A stretch of 64,000 nucleotides of DNA from positions 2,604,001 through 2,668,000 of the forward strand of contig NC_085921.1 in the NCBI RefSeq assembly GCF_035222485.1, written 5' to 3'. The position numbers were made by a program, and so were the translations under genes. The stretch is from Podospora pseudoanserina. Its lineage: Eukaryota > Ascomycota > Sordariomycetes > Sordariales > Podosporaceae. Positions 13,533-24,316 of this stretch are shown here, piece by piece (the first letter of the stretch is position 1; each line of letters begins with the position of its first letter). The notes beneath the pieces are model-generated. The model was not told where the DNA came from. It did not search any database and worked only from the letters and a program-made list of their open reading frames with translations.

Positions 13533-14194
13533 TGCTCGCTCCCATGCTATTGACGTGACTTGCTTGGGTACTTGTTGGATACCTAGCCACAAGGAGAGGG
13601 ACAGGCAAGACCAGCGACCGACGACAGAAATGGCTGCAAATTGGGAGCTCGAGACTGGGTGGTGGATGTCCGTTGCTTCGACATTCAACAAGTTCGAAAT
13701 TCAGGTTGAGAAAGTGAGAAGATTGGGAAAGTGAGATTAAGAACGTGAGAGCGAAGAGTGCCTTGGATATGTGCGAGAAACAACCATTGAGACCTTCCTT
13801 CCTGAAAAACGTTGAAAACAGTTGAAGGTCATGTTCGAAACTCTTTTCAGAGCCTAAATACGAGACGCCACGTTGAAACACACTAAGGGAGACCATGGCG
13901 TAACCACACAGCACCCCTCCGGACTGTAGCTTATGCTAAATGTGCCTACTTACTATCTTTAAAGGTTTTTCAACTGCACTGAAACACCTCTCGACCGTTC
14001 TAGAAGGCGTATTGACATACTTTTACGACGTCGTCACTCTCATCACAGGCCTCTCAAATCTTTTGAAAGGCCTATAGACTAGGTACCTACTATCCTTCAT
14101 GATCTATAAATTATCTGTTAAGGTTTTGAAAGATAATTACTACGCCTCTCTACTTTCTTTCAATACCTTTCGACTATCTTTTCAACACATAGTA
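13533..14194. other. AT-rich DNA flanking the transposon
   Basis: About 660 bp between copy A and the transposon's left end. The last 270 bp are AT-rich, with recurring TTTCAA and TTTTGAAAG-type words that could be remnants of an older element. No gene seen. Confidence 0.4.
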
Positions 14195-14247
14195 ACGTGC
14201 ATGATAAGCGAGCGACGCAGATAAGCGAGCGACGCACTCTCCACCAC
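14195..14247 (+). repeat. Left terminal inverted repeat, 53 bp
   Basis: Identical to the reverse complement of 15996-16048. It contains two direct copies of a 15-bp word (ATAAGCGAGCGACGC) separated by AG, a likely double binding site for the transposase HTH domain. Confidence 0.93.
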
Positions 14248-14293
14248 AACACGTCTCTTAAATATCTTCTACTACAATTCACCACCAACAACC

Positions 14294-15959
14294 ATGGACG
14301 GCCCTTCAAAAGAAGCTAGACTTCTTCTTGCCCTCGAAGCTATTCAAAATAAGGAGGATCTTAGTATCCGTACTGCAGCCAAGTTATATAACGTCCCAGA
14401 AGCAACCCTCCGCCATAGGCGTAATGGCCGACCAATGCGACGCGATATTCCAGCCAACTCACGTAATTTAACGGATCTGGAGGAGAAGACGATAGTTCAG
14501 TACGTCCTTGAGCTATCTGCACGCGCATTCCCACCTAGATTAAGTGGCGTGGAAGATATGGCCAACCAACTGCTACGCGTACGCGACGCGCCTCCTGTTG
14601 GCAAACGCTGGGCCCATAACTTCGTTAAACGCCAGCCACAGCTCCGTACGCGTTTTACGCGCAGATACGACTACCAGAGAGCTAAATGCGAGGATCCAAA
14701 GGTCATTACTGAGTGGTTTATACTCGTACGGAACACCAAGGCCAAGTACGGTATTGTAGATAACGATATCTACAACTTCGACGAGACTGGGTTTATAATA
14801 GGCATTATCTTCGCAGGTATGGTAGTTACAACCTCGGACGGCCTTAGCAAGGCAAAACTGGCCCAGCCTGGTAACCGCGAGTGGGCAACGGTAATACAGG
14901 GAGTCAATGCCCTCGGCTGGGCTATCCCGCCCTTCATTATCTTGGCCGCACAGTACCACCTTGCCAACTGGTATACCGAGTGCAATTTACCGTCTACTTA
15001 GCGCATCGCAACTACCGATAATAGCTGGACTACCAATCCGGTAGGCCTAGATTAGATCAAGCACTTCGACTATCATACAGCGTTCCGTACGAAGGGTAAA
15101 TACCGGTTATTAATCCTCGATGGCCACGAAAGCCACCACTCAACTGAATTCGAGCGCCACTGCCAGCAGAACAATATTATCACGCTCTGCATGCCTCCAC
15201 ACTCCTCCCACCTCCTCCAGCCACTCGATATTGGCTGCTTTGGGCCGCTAAAACAGGCGTACGGCCGCCAGATCGAGGGCTTAATGCGCATACATATCAA
15301 CCACGTAAGCAAGCTCGAGTTTCTCTGTACCTTCCGCGAGGCTTTCTTCGCCTCTATAACGGAGAAGAATATACAGGGTAGCTTTGCGGGTGCTGGCCTT
15401 GTTCCATACGATCCAGGGTGCTTTCTAAGCTAGATATAAAGCTTCGTACGCCAACACCCCCATCCTCAAGGCCGGGCACGGCACTACCTTAGGTATTCCA
15501 GACACCACAAAACCCCCGAAGCCAACTCACAGTCAACGCTTATTAAGACTCGCATTACCAACCATCAAAATAGCTCCCCGACCTCGATGTTGGTTGCTAT
15601 AGACCAGCTTACTAAGGGTACGATGGCTGTGATGCACCAGGTGGCCCTCCTTCAGTCAGAGAACGCTTCGCTCCGCAAGGCCAATGAGGCACTAAGTAAG
15701 CGCCGGAGAGCTAAAAAAACACGTGTACGGCTCGGAGGATCACTTACTGTGCAAGATGCACATGATCTACTGGACCAGAAGGCCGTGGGTGGGGAGGCAG
15801 TGGAAGAAATACAGCCGGATGGCGGTAGTGCAGGGGGCTCGTACGAAGGTTCAGTGCTGTGGTGTGTGCGGCAAGCCTGGCCATAATGCCCGCACTTGCC
15901 AGGAGGCTGCAGAAGGGTCTGATTCAGCTGTTTCTGACGTAATTGTAGTTGGTTCTTAA
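14294..15959 (+). pseudogene. pogo-like transposase with C-terminal zinc knuckle, broken
   Basis: The ATG at 14294 opens 235 codons with a Psq/CENP-B-type helix-turn-helix start (IRTAAKLYNVPEATLRHR), a CENP-B-like second DNA-binding part (PPVGKRWAHNFVKRQPQL) and the first DDE block YNFDETGF. In-frame TAG codons at 14999-15001 and 15053-15055 stand where relatives usually have Trp, so TGG to TAG changes are likely. Reading on, the second catalytic block is LLILDGHESHHS, then the HSSHLLQPLDIGCFGPLKQAY block that carries the third Asp. At about 15430 the frame is lost, and the C-terminal parts (SSPT..AIDQLTKGTMAVMHQ, ALSKRRRAKKTR) sit in shifted frames. The last part (15840-15956) encodes a CCHC zinc knuckle, CGVCGKPGHNARTC. 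In total two stops and at least two frame changes. The family is firm; activity is very unlikely. Confidence 0.88.
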
Positions 15960-15995
15960 TGTTGTGGTCTAGCAATTGAGGATAGTTATAGTAAG

Positions 15996-16048
15996 GTGGT
16001 GGAGAGTGCGTCGCTCGCTTATCTGCGTCGCTCGCTTATCATGCACGT
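15996..16048 (-). repeat. Right terminal inverted repeat, 53 bp
   Basis: Perfect inverted copy of 14195-14247, including the doubled 15-bp word. It is followed by the TA target duplication at 16049-16050. Confidence 0.93.
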
Positions 16049-16329
16049 TATATATTTTAAGGTCTTCATATACCATTCGGAGGCATATTCACTATCTTTT
16101 AGGGCATATTAATTCTGTTTTGAAGCCGTGATTCCAATTTGTAATCTCTATTATTTTGTCCACGACGTATCTATTGCCAGCCGTCACGGTGGGTTCTTTC
16201 CACATTGTTGTGTTCAAAATAGGGTCACAAACTGAGGAGGAAAAGATTGTGGTGCTTCTCAGGCTATGTATGCTGCCAAAAACCCCCCCCAATTTATTCC
16301 CACTACCCATGGCTCCATCCTACCTGCCG

Positions 16330-17254
16330 TCACGATCTAAGCATGATTCACCCACCTCATCAGAGCTCCCTACGTCATTCAGCTCAAGCAACTGACCGGC
16401 CTCCTGCTCAGCCACAGACTTTCGACCTAGCTTTTCAAGAAGTCACAGAATTTCTTCGCTTCTGTTCGTGTGATCCTCGAGGTCAACAAAATGTTTCGAA
16501 AGAGGACGGCACCGGTAGTCGTTGTAATAGTTCTCAAGCAACCACAATCCCGCCCCCTCCGGATTCTCCAGTCATGACCGCGGCACCATCGGTCATACGT
16601 TCGAAATATGGCTTCCTGAAAATTGATTACAACGGCAGTGCCGTCCTTTTTGATGGGAACGCCGTGGGGCTGAAGTTCACCATGGTCGATTTGACACCAC
16701 CACCAGAGCTCGTTGTATGCGTCTATCACGCAGTCCGGTTCTATACCATCATCCGCTTTTCGGCACTCCATATCCCAATTGATTGGATAGTACGCGCTGT
16801 CATAGATCTCGGCGATATATTCTTGGGGCGTTTCCTCGCCCGGAAGCTGGACGCTGCCGGCAACTGCGATGTGCCCATTATACTCATCATCGTCGAGGGG
16901 AAGATAGGGATTTCGGCGTTGAAGACTGGGAAGGTCTGCATAAGAGTAGTCCTCTTCGTAGTCCTCTTCGTAAGGCCAGTCCTTGGGACCCAGGATCGTC
17001 TTGGTAATCGTGAACACCAACTCCTCGCTACCAGGAGGACACGTCTCGAGTGGGGGATTTCCACAGCAAATTGTAGTTGAGCCCCTCTCGTGTGAGGAAA
17101 GTGGCGACCGTAGTTGTTCACCTCCCTGGTCCATTTTCCACAGTAGGCATACCCATACGCCTCTCCAAACGGACTTGGAAGTACATGTGAATTGATGCGA
17201 AGAGTCGTGCCGTTTGGTGTAAGGGTGTTCTTCTGGATCCTGCTTTTGCTCCAT
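16330..17254 (-). pseudogene. Kinase-like family copy B, decayed with internal deletion
   Basis: The ATG at 17254 opens MEQKQDPEEHPYT. The continuation matching the family (PNGTTLRINSHVLPSPFGEA, then REVNNYGRHFP) is in another frame. The first frame returns with NPPLETCPPGSEELVFTITK, ILGPKDWPY, YLPLDDDEYNGHIAVAGSVQ and IAEIYDSAYYPINWDMECRK. The middle third of the family (GSWT strand, LLEK hinge) is missing. The frame jumps straight to AYNELWWWCQIDHGELQPHG and KDGTAVVINFQEAIF. The HWP..WVPESW region is also missing, and the C-terminal tail (SEEIL, LLEKLGRKS) is in another frame with an in-frame TGA near 16420. At least two frame changes, one stop and two deletions, so a pseudogene. The loop again reads H-x-E and INF, as in copy A. 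Confidence 0.6.
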
Positions 17255-17988
17255 GTTGAATTTCTTGTTAAAGCTCAGATGGTGATAGAATTAAGGGGAA
17301 TAAAGCTGGGGTGTACGCAGCAGGGAGCAAAGGAAAAAACACAGCTGCAGGTACCTGGCTGAAGCCACGAACACCTCAAAACTCTAAACCTCCATTCAAA
17401 TCCCCTCTGCAATCTTTGATGGCCTATGGCTGCAAAGTGGGTTCGACTGGACTCCGCAGTTTTACTTACCCATCACACAGCGTAATCGACGGCAAATGCA
17501 TTCGTGGTAGTCGCGCGAGCAGCCGGAGCTTAAAATGAGTCAAGACCGTGACGACATGCTTCGATAACCAGGCTGCCGAGTAGCCTTGTGAAGGTCACTG
17601 GTTCGAGGGGCCCATGAGTACGAGGTTGGCATCGAGACATGGAACTGATCTTCTTCGTGAGCAAGCAAGGCAGCAGCGCAAGCAAACCAAAGTGTCTGGT
17701 GAAAATTTAAAATCGGTGTTTGAAAGTTAATTCAAAAGGAGGCTTTCCTAGAATCAAAGTTTGGGTTAAGTAAAATGGCAACGCCTCCCGCTCCTTGAGA
17801 ACGGCATCCTGACTCGGCCTTTTTTCAACGCCTTTCAGATGCGGCGTCCTAAGGTAGTAGCTTGACGGTCGGAAAGAAAGGCGGAAGAAAACAAAGTTCT
17901 ATTGGGTCTTGCCGGGAAGTCTCGGGTATACATGAGTCTCTCAGTTACCAAAATTCTCTTCATCATTTTTCTCTCTTTGTTCACCGTA
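17255..17988. other. Intergenic, copies B to C
   Basis: About 730 bp with no supportable gene. It should contain the promoter remnant of copy B and the 3' flank of copy C. I found no RNA gene or element end. Confidence 0.45.
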
Positions 17989-19359
17989 TTAATAATTGTT
18001 CAAACTAACACACTTGCTATCTAATTCCCCAGCGAGTCGAAGAGCCTCAAGCTCCACCTCTGACTTACGGCTTAACTGCTCAAGCAGTTGCAGTAGTTGT
18101 GAAGCCAGTTCCTTATGGTGTTCATCATCAAGGAATGATTCGTCCAAAGAGCTGAACTGGGAGTCATTCTGGTAGGTTCCCAACAACCAGATCCCTGTCT
18201 CCTCTGGATTTTCCAACCAGGACTCCGGAACCCACTCGTCCCATGGACCTCTTTCCGTATCCTCGGGATGTTCTGCCTCCACAAGCTTCCACGATGGTAC
18301 GCCGTAGGAATCAGCTTCAAAGGGCCAATGCCGCCACGCAGGTGAAATGTGCTCGCCCATGGTTTTGAACTCGTCTTCTGAAAGGTCGGGGTGCACCGTA
18401 CGAGGATGCCGAAGAAATTTCATATCTCCAATGAACGAATGGAGAATTGTTCGGTTGAGCTTAATGATTTTAGCAGTGCCGTCCTTGCATAGCAACAAAT
18501 CGTATGGGCGCAACTCATAGCAATTGATCTCACACCACCACCAAAGTTCCTCATTTGCGTCGGTCAGACTCTTGAGGGTGTTGAGCCTGTCGAATTCGGG
18601 AAGTAGAGGAAGGCCTGCCTTGTGCTGTTTCGCCTCCCGGAGAAGCTTTGACCTGGGTTTGGCGTCGGCTTTCTCCAACAGGACCATTCGGACCCATCGG
18701 TGCCCCGCTGGTCCAGGTAGAGCAAAGGTCCATGAGCCATGGAACCCAAGCGTAGCTCGGCCGGGTCCTAGCTGTGGCGACTCCATCATCTGTGTATCTT
18801 TTCGCTCTCCAAACTTCAGCTTCAAGGCTAACCGGGTAGTAAGCCCCATCATAAATCCTGGCAACATCCTCTCGTGGTGCTTGATCACCCCGAAGTTGAA
18901 CCTTTCCGACAACCACAACCGCACCGTTGTACGGCTCGTCACCCAGTGGCAGATGTCGATCTTTTCTCCTAAGCTCGGGGAGTTCCTCAGGATAGTAACG
19001 GCCCCCGGATGACGTAGTCTGGGTCATATTTGAGACGGCCATCACTTTCTTCGTCTAAAAGCACTGGGCGGTGGCGATGGCGATCGTCAAAAGACTGTTG
19101 TTTGGGGCTAGTGACAGTTTTTTGTAATCGTAAACTCAAAAGCCCCAGAGCCTAGCGGAACAGTTTCAACTGGGGGGTTGTCAAAGACATACGATATTTG
19201 AGCGTCGAGGTGAGAAGGAAAACCAGCATCGCCTTGGTAGTTGTTCCATTCCCGGGGCGGTTCCCCGTAGAAGAACCCGTGCTGGAATCCAAATGGCTGC
19301 GGAGGTTCGTGTGTTCTGATAGAAAGGACATTGCCCTCCCTGTATGGGTGCATCTCCAT
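17989..19359 (-). pseudogene. Kinase-like family copy C, longest copy, frame-broken
   Basis: The ATG at 19359 opens MEMHPYREGNVLSIRTHEPP, PFGFQHGFFYGEPPREWNNY, FDNPPVETVPLGSGAFEFTI. One extra A in a six-A run (plus-strand T 19118-19123) shifts the frame to KTVTSPKQQSF and LKYDPDYVIRG. One extra base in a G run (plus-strand C 19002-19006) shifts it again to RYYPEELPELRRKDRHLPLG, VQLRGDQAPREDVARIYDGAYY. A third change near 18.78 kb, with loss of the EAxAY strand, leads into 317 open codons: ATLGFHGSWTFALP, WVRMVLLEKADAKP, EELWWWCEINCYELRPYDLL, KDGTAKIIKLNRTIL, ISPAWRHWPF, WDEWVPESWLE and a helical tail ending at 17989. The loop is N-C-Y-E and the IDF site is IKL, so catalytic residues are absent. 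The 317-codon 3' part could still be translated from an internal ATG (18942). Confidence 0.6.
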
Positions 19360-20513
19360 TGTTGTCTGAGATTGGCTGAATAAACAATGGGGATCGAGAC
19401 ACCTATGCGCGGACTGAATGCTACTGGACATTGACTTGAATTTGCTTTGTGAGCCCTGCGAGAATTGAGTAATAACCCGACTCTGAGCCAGCAAGAAGAG
19501 GGACCAGAGGATAGCAGTTCCTGTTGGAGTGGACAATTAAATAAGGTTGATTGATTTTGAAATAGCTTTCGGTAGGAGCTAAGATTTTAAGCTTTAAACA
19601 CCCTTCAGCCAATTAAGCACATCAAAGAAAAAAGAAATGGAGGTTGCTCTTTTGGTTAAGGGCTTTGAACTAAGATGTTCCTATTATCTTTTGGGCCCTT
19701 GCTTCAAGTTGCAGTCTATTATTTTGTCCATGACCACATGCCAAGGACCTGAGAAACTGCTTGACCATCGAGTGTGAATCTTTTTTTCAACTGAACATCA
19801 GAGGGAACCCCCACAATAACATTTGTTTCAAGACAGCTGATTTCGAGTTCAAAACGGCCGACAGAAACGGTGCAGCACACCGACCGTTATCTCAAGTAAC
19901 TCTTACACAACATCCGACTGCGGTGAAGGTACTAGAAGACACAAATCCTGCCTCTCCCACATGGGAGCCACCTCTGGCTGCATGTACACGCTGTCCTGCA
20001 TATAGGATTGGTCCATCTTGCACTATCCATCAGCACACAAACGTTGCCGTGTCACCTGCCCTTTGAGCTTGCCGAACCCATATCCGCTTCGTATATACAG
20101 GCTACCCAAACATCCAGACGTTAATGTACACTATCGCACCCTCATCGGAAATCGTCACCCATTCGTAACCTGTTTCTGGAGAACAATCCCGAGCGCCTGA
20201 GCCCCTGACCATTCCACGCTATCAAACATCTAACAAATTGACTTCCTGGGTAATAACCTCCTGATGCAATACGCCCCCCCGCCCACTTTTAGGAAGCCTC
20301 CCTTTATGACATTTGCTTTTTAATACAGTACACGGCGGCCCATGATCAACTCCCCCAGGCCATTACAAACAACAATAAATCAAAAAATGTGTATATGGTA
20401 TATGTTCCGGTAGTCCTTTCGTATCGACGACCTCGCTGAGATCATGACATCGTGGCTACCTAACTTCATTCATATGGGCAAAAACAGAAGCACAAGCGTG
20501 CTATCCGCTATTT
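19360..20513. other. Intergenic, copy C to SEC61
   Basis: About 1.15 kb without a supportable gene. A 20-nt segment at 19715-19734 matches 16147-16166 with one difference and in the same orientation, hinting at a shared duplicated flank. The SEC61 3' UTR should occupy the last few hundred bases. Confidence 0.45.
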
Positions 20514-22231
20514 TTAACCCATGATCATCCCCTTCATGCCGGACAGATCACCCTCCTTGGCAGCGATCTCGAAGTACCCATAAATGATGCTGGATACACA
20601 GGTTAGCATGATGTACAACTTGAAGAGTGAAGATGTGGGTAAACTTACGTAACAGCAAGAAGAGTTCCGGTACCGGAGCCGAGCGCACCCATGAGGTCGC
20701 TGGCAACAGAGAGAGCACCAATGCAGGCGCCACCGAAGGCAGCGGCAGTGGGGATAATGCGCTTGAGCTCCTTGTACATGCTCTGCTCACGGTGGCCAGC
20801 CATAACGAGACCCTGGTCCTTGAGTTGCTTGGCAACATCGCGGGGGCTGGAGCCAGAAACCTCAATCCAGGTCTTGGAGAAGACGGCGCAGGCGGTGAGC
20901 ATGTAGGCAATATAGACGAAGGTGTGGATGGGGTCAAGCATGGCGTCCTTGAAGTTGAGGGGAGGAGACATGTAGTAGACGAGACCGGAGATGGCGGAGA
21001 GCTGCGAAGAGCCGTCCTTGGCCTCCCAGACACCGAAAAGACGGACCAGAAGGTTCTCGGAGAAGCGAGAGTAGAGCATCTGGCTGATCAGGAAGATGTT
21101 GGAGGAGAGGGCGGACTGAAGCATGATGGGCATGTTTGAGGTGTAGAACAGGCGAATGGGGTACGAGCCACGAGCACCACGCTGGCGGGATGACTTGACA
21201 GGGATCTCGACGCGGAAGCCCTGGAGGTAGATGACAGCGGCGAAGACGAGGAGGGTGGCGAGGAGGTTCATGATGTTGGGCAGGTTCTGTCTGTAGAAAG
21301 CCTCCTGGAGAGCTCTCTGCTTGTTGGGCCAGGTCATGAGGAGGTGGAAGAGAGCGATAACGGCACCCTCGTACTCGGGGCCACGGCCGGTGTTGATCGA
21401 GGTGGGGGAGAAAGCCTTCCACATGATGGACTCGCAGATGTTGGTGGCAATGAAGAGCGAGATACCGCTGCCAAGACCATAGCCCTTCTGGAGGAGCTCA
21501 TCGAGGAGAATGACGATCATGCCAGCAAGAACCAGCTGAAGGATCAGGAGGAAGACAATACCGGCACCGAGATCGCTGGGAGGGCCGTAGAGACCGGTGA
21601 AGACGTAGACAGTGGCGGTACCAACGGAGAGAATGAGGGCGAAGAGCTTCTGGGCGGTCTGGTAGAGCTCACGGTCGGACTTGAGGTCGAGGTTGACATC
21701 GATCATGTGAGTGCCGGCAAGAAGCTGGAAGACCATGCCAGACGAGATAATGGGAGTGATACCCAATTCCATCAGTGTACCACGGTTACTCGCCATCATC
21801 ATGCGCAGCCAGTATAGAGGATCGGATGTGTCTGACGAGACAATGCCGTAGAGGGGCATCTGGCTCATCACCAAGAAGATGAGCAGTGTCAAGCCAGTCC
21901 ACATCAACTTTTGGTTGAAGGGAATCTTGGTCTCTGGCTGCTGAACCTCGGGGAGGAACGGCACAAAGGGCTTGACCAGGTCGAGAAATCGTACTGCATG
22001 GCGAAGACTGGTCAGCGCAACTGTCGCAAACGGGAGCTTCTCAGGTGGGAGCTGGCGATGCTAGAGGGCGGAATCGGCAAAAGGAGATGCCAATTGCAAA
22101 GGCGCAAAGCTCCAAAGAGGCGGGAGAGCTGTTGTTGGGCGAAGTTGATGGCCAGCGCGAAGCTGTCGTCATGACGCGCCAGGGAAGTGGGCAGACAGGT
22201 CAGGCCAGGTCAAGTACTCACAAGAACTCAT
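20514..22231 (-). CDS. SEC61: Sec61 alpha, protein-conducting channel of the ER
   Basis: Pore subunit of the ER translocon, 476 aa with about ten membrane segments. Three coding exons: 22231-22222 (only 10 nt, M-S-S plus one base), 21993-20649, and 20589-20514. The joined start reads [20 protein letters not shown], the highly conserved SecY/Sec61 amphipathic N-terminus. Plug and TM2 follow ([32 protein letters not shown]), then the cytosolic loops with [20 protein letters not shown] and the C-terminal end [20 protein letters not shown]. The length equals that of known fungal Sec61 alpha proteins. The first intron (22221-21994) splits codon 4, and the last intron (20648-20590) splits a Thr codon near the C-terminus. 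Transcribed divergently from the MOD5-like gene 509 bp away. Identity is very firm. Confidence 0.96.
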
Positions 22232-22740
22232 GGTGGACAGTGGGATGTGGAAATAGAAAAAAATAAATTAGTAAACCATCCAGAAGAAAAGGAAGGGCGT
22301 CAGTGAGCGACAACGACTCTGGGGGATGGCGAGTGTCGTCGGCGCAATTGGGGGAAGAAATAAAGGAAGAAGGTGATGCTCAGCTCTGGATATGGAGCAG
22401 AGGAGGCGGCTGCGTAGAGATCTGGCTTCAAAAGTTATTCTGTGATGTGTCCAATTTCGAATGGATCCACACGTGACCCCTGACCACCCAAAACGCTGCG
22501 CACGTCCCCCTTTCCCTGTGCAGCGACCAGCTTGCGGCCAGCTCCGACCAGACCAAGCTTTTTGCCAACGCCAAGGGTCCCCTTCTCCAATTGGCCGTTG
22601 GAGAGACATGGGGAGCCTCATATTCACTTCAAAGTGAACTTGGAGCTGGAAAAAGAAGAGAATCTCATCAAAATTATGAGCTGGCTTACCTATCCATAGT
22701 TGGCTGGCCGCACACAACAACATCCCGTCCTACCTCCCAC
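22232..22740. promoter_or_regulatory. Divergent promoter region, SEC61 / MOD5-like
   Basis: 509 bp separate the two start codons, which point away from each other. Both promoters must lie here and may share elements. No gene is visible inside. Confidence 0.6.
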
Positions 22741-24316
22741 ATGAAGTTCTTTCTGCAAACTCTGCGACTCTTCTCCACAGCATCCCGCGTGCAGATACCA
22801 GTATCAAAAGCACCACAAATCCCCATTATCAAGAGAATGAAGCCTCTCATTATCATCTATGGGTCAACCGGCACCGGCAAGTCAGATGTAAGTGCATCTC
22901 ATCTAGCCTTGGCGTCCGTTGTTGACCACTGTCCCATAATAGCTCGCCGTTGAGCTGGCCACCCGCTTCAACGGCGAGGTCATCAACGCCGATGCCATGC
23001 AAATGTACAAAGGCCTGCCCATCATCACCAACAAGATCACACTCAGAGAGCAGAAGGGGATTCCTCATCACTTACTTGGTAACATCGAACTGGGTGAAGA
23101 TCCCTGGTTCGTGACCCGCTTTAAGCAGGAAGCCACTCGTATCATCTCTGAGATCCGTTCCCGAGACAAACTTCCCATCCTAGTTGGTGGCAGCTCCTAC
23201 TACATCGATGGCCTCCTATTTGACCAGAGACTTGTAGAGAACCAGAAGACTTCCGAGGAGGGCTGGACCTCAAACCGCGAAGAACTGGCAGCGCAGCATC
23301 CCATCCTCAACAGCTCAGGCGAAGCTATGTGGGCAAAACTTCACGAAGTAGATCCTGCCATGGCCGACAAATGGCACCCGAATGACGTCCGCAAGATTCG
23401 AACCTCGCTTGAAATCTACTTTGCTACGGGCCGCACAGCATCAGAAATCTATGCAGAACAGAAAACCAAGAAACGAGCCAGATCGCCATATCAGGACCCA
23501 AGTCTTGGTGATGTTCTCATCTTTTGGCTCTATGCCCATCGCGACCCCCTCAACACTCGTCTCGACAAACGAGTGGACAAAATGGTCAAGAACGGTCTGG
23601 TAGACGAAACTTCTGAAGTCTACGAGTACCTCCAATCTCGTCTAGCCACCGGTGAAACAGTCGATCGTTCCAAGGGAATCTGGCAGTCTATCGGATTTCG
23701 CCAGTTCGAGCCTTATCTCCAAGCCCGGAAGGAAAACCCGGATGATGAGGCCAACCTAGCAAAGTTGATGGCTGCCGGCATAGATGATACCAAGACAGCG
23801 ACCCGCCAGTATGCTAAGTACCAGCTAAGGTGGATGTCTACCAAGACCCTCACTTCTCTCCAGGAAGAGAACCTGATGGACAAACTCTATCTCCTTGATA
23901 GCTCCAATCTCGACACCTGGCACCAGGAAGTCTTGGAAAAGGGCGTTTACATCGCGGAGAAGTTTCTTGCCAGCAAGGAGTCGCTCCCTGCTCCTATCTC
24001 AATCTCAGAGGCCGCTCGTGAGGTGTTGGCCGAGGCGCTTGAGAGGAGTAACCGAAAGGATACACCATGTCGAAAATACTGTGAGGTGTGCGAAAAGACT
24101 TTGCTGACCGAGGAACTATGGCAACAGCACATCAAGAGCACGAAACACAGCAAGGTGGTAAGAGCAAAGAGGAAGAGGGCGTTGATACCCGCCGACCGCG
24201 TTCCATCAAGGGCGCTTACGAAGGTTGATGATGATGATAGCAATTTGGAGCCAGAGACAAAAACACAGAAGATCGAGGACGAAAATCTACAAGAACAAAA
24301 TTTGGAAGGCAAATAA
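22741..24316 (+). CDS. MOD5: tRNA dimethylallyltransferase (MiaA/Mod5/TRIT1 family)
   Basis: Transfers a dimethylallyl group to A37 of tRNAs reading UNN codons (i6A37), 506 aa. Exon 1 is 22741-22887, the intron 22888-22942 and exon 2 22943-24316. The P-loop GSTGTGKSD (41-49) is split exactly after D49 by the intron. Family blocks follow: ELATRFNGEVINADAMQMYK, GIPHHLLG, LPILVGGSSYYIDGLL, WHPNDVRKIRTSLEIY and SKGIWQSIGFRQF. A C2H2 finger of the U1-like type lies near 430-452 (C-x2-C...H-x5-H in CEVCEKTLLTEELWQQHI), as in eukaryotic Mod5. Two in-frame ATGs exist: Met1, giving a basic Ser/Arg-containing leader that looks mitochondrial, and Met33 (MKPLIIIYGS), just before the P-loop. That layout resembles yeast Mod5-I/Mod5-II, where two starts serve mitochondria and cytosol plus nucleus. 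Confidence 0.93.

Larger units (their letters stand above)
14195..16048 (+). mobile_element. pogo/Fot-like DNA transposon (Tc1-mariner superfamily)
   Basis: A 1854-bp element flanked by TA dinucleotides (14193-14194 and 16049-16050), the target duplication expected for Tc1/mariner/pogo elements. Its ends are perfect 53-bp inverted repeats. The single transposase gene is broken, so the copy is probably not autonomous. The identical ends suggest insertion is recent relative to the surrounding gene decay. It lies between kinase-like copies A and B. The left flank ends in AT-rich DNA, and no host frame is visibly interrupted. Confidence 0.93.

Noticed and set aside
14200-14235. Short tandem 15-bp words read as a possible CRISPR-like array
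   Set aside because: Only two copies per end, with a 2-bp spacer, and they are part of the transposon's inverted ends.
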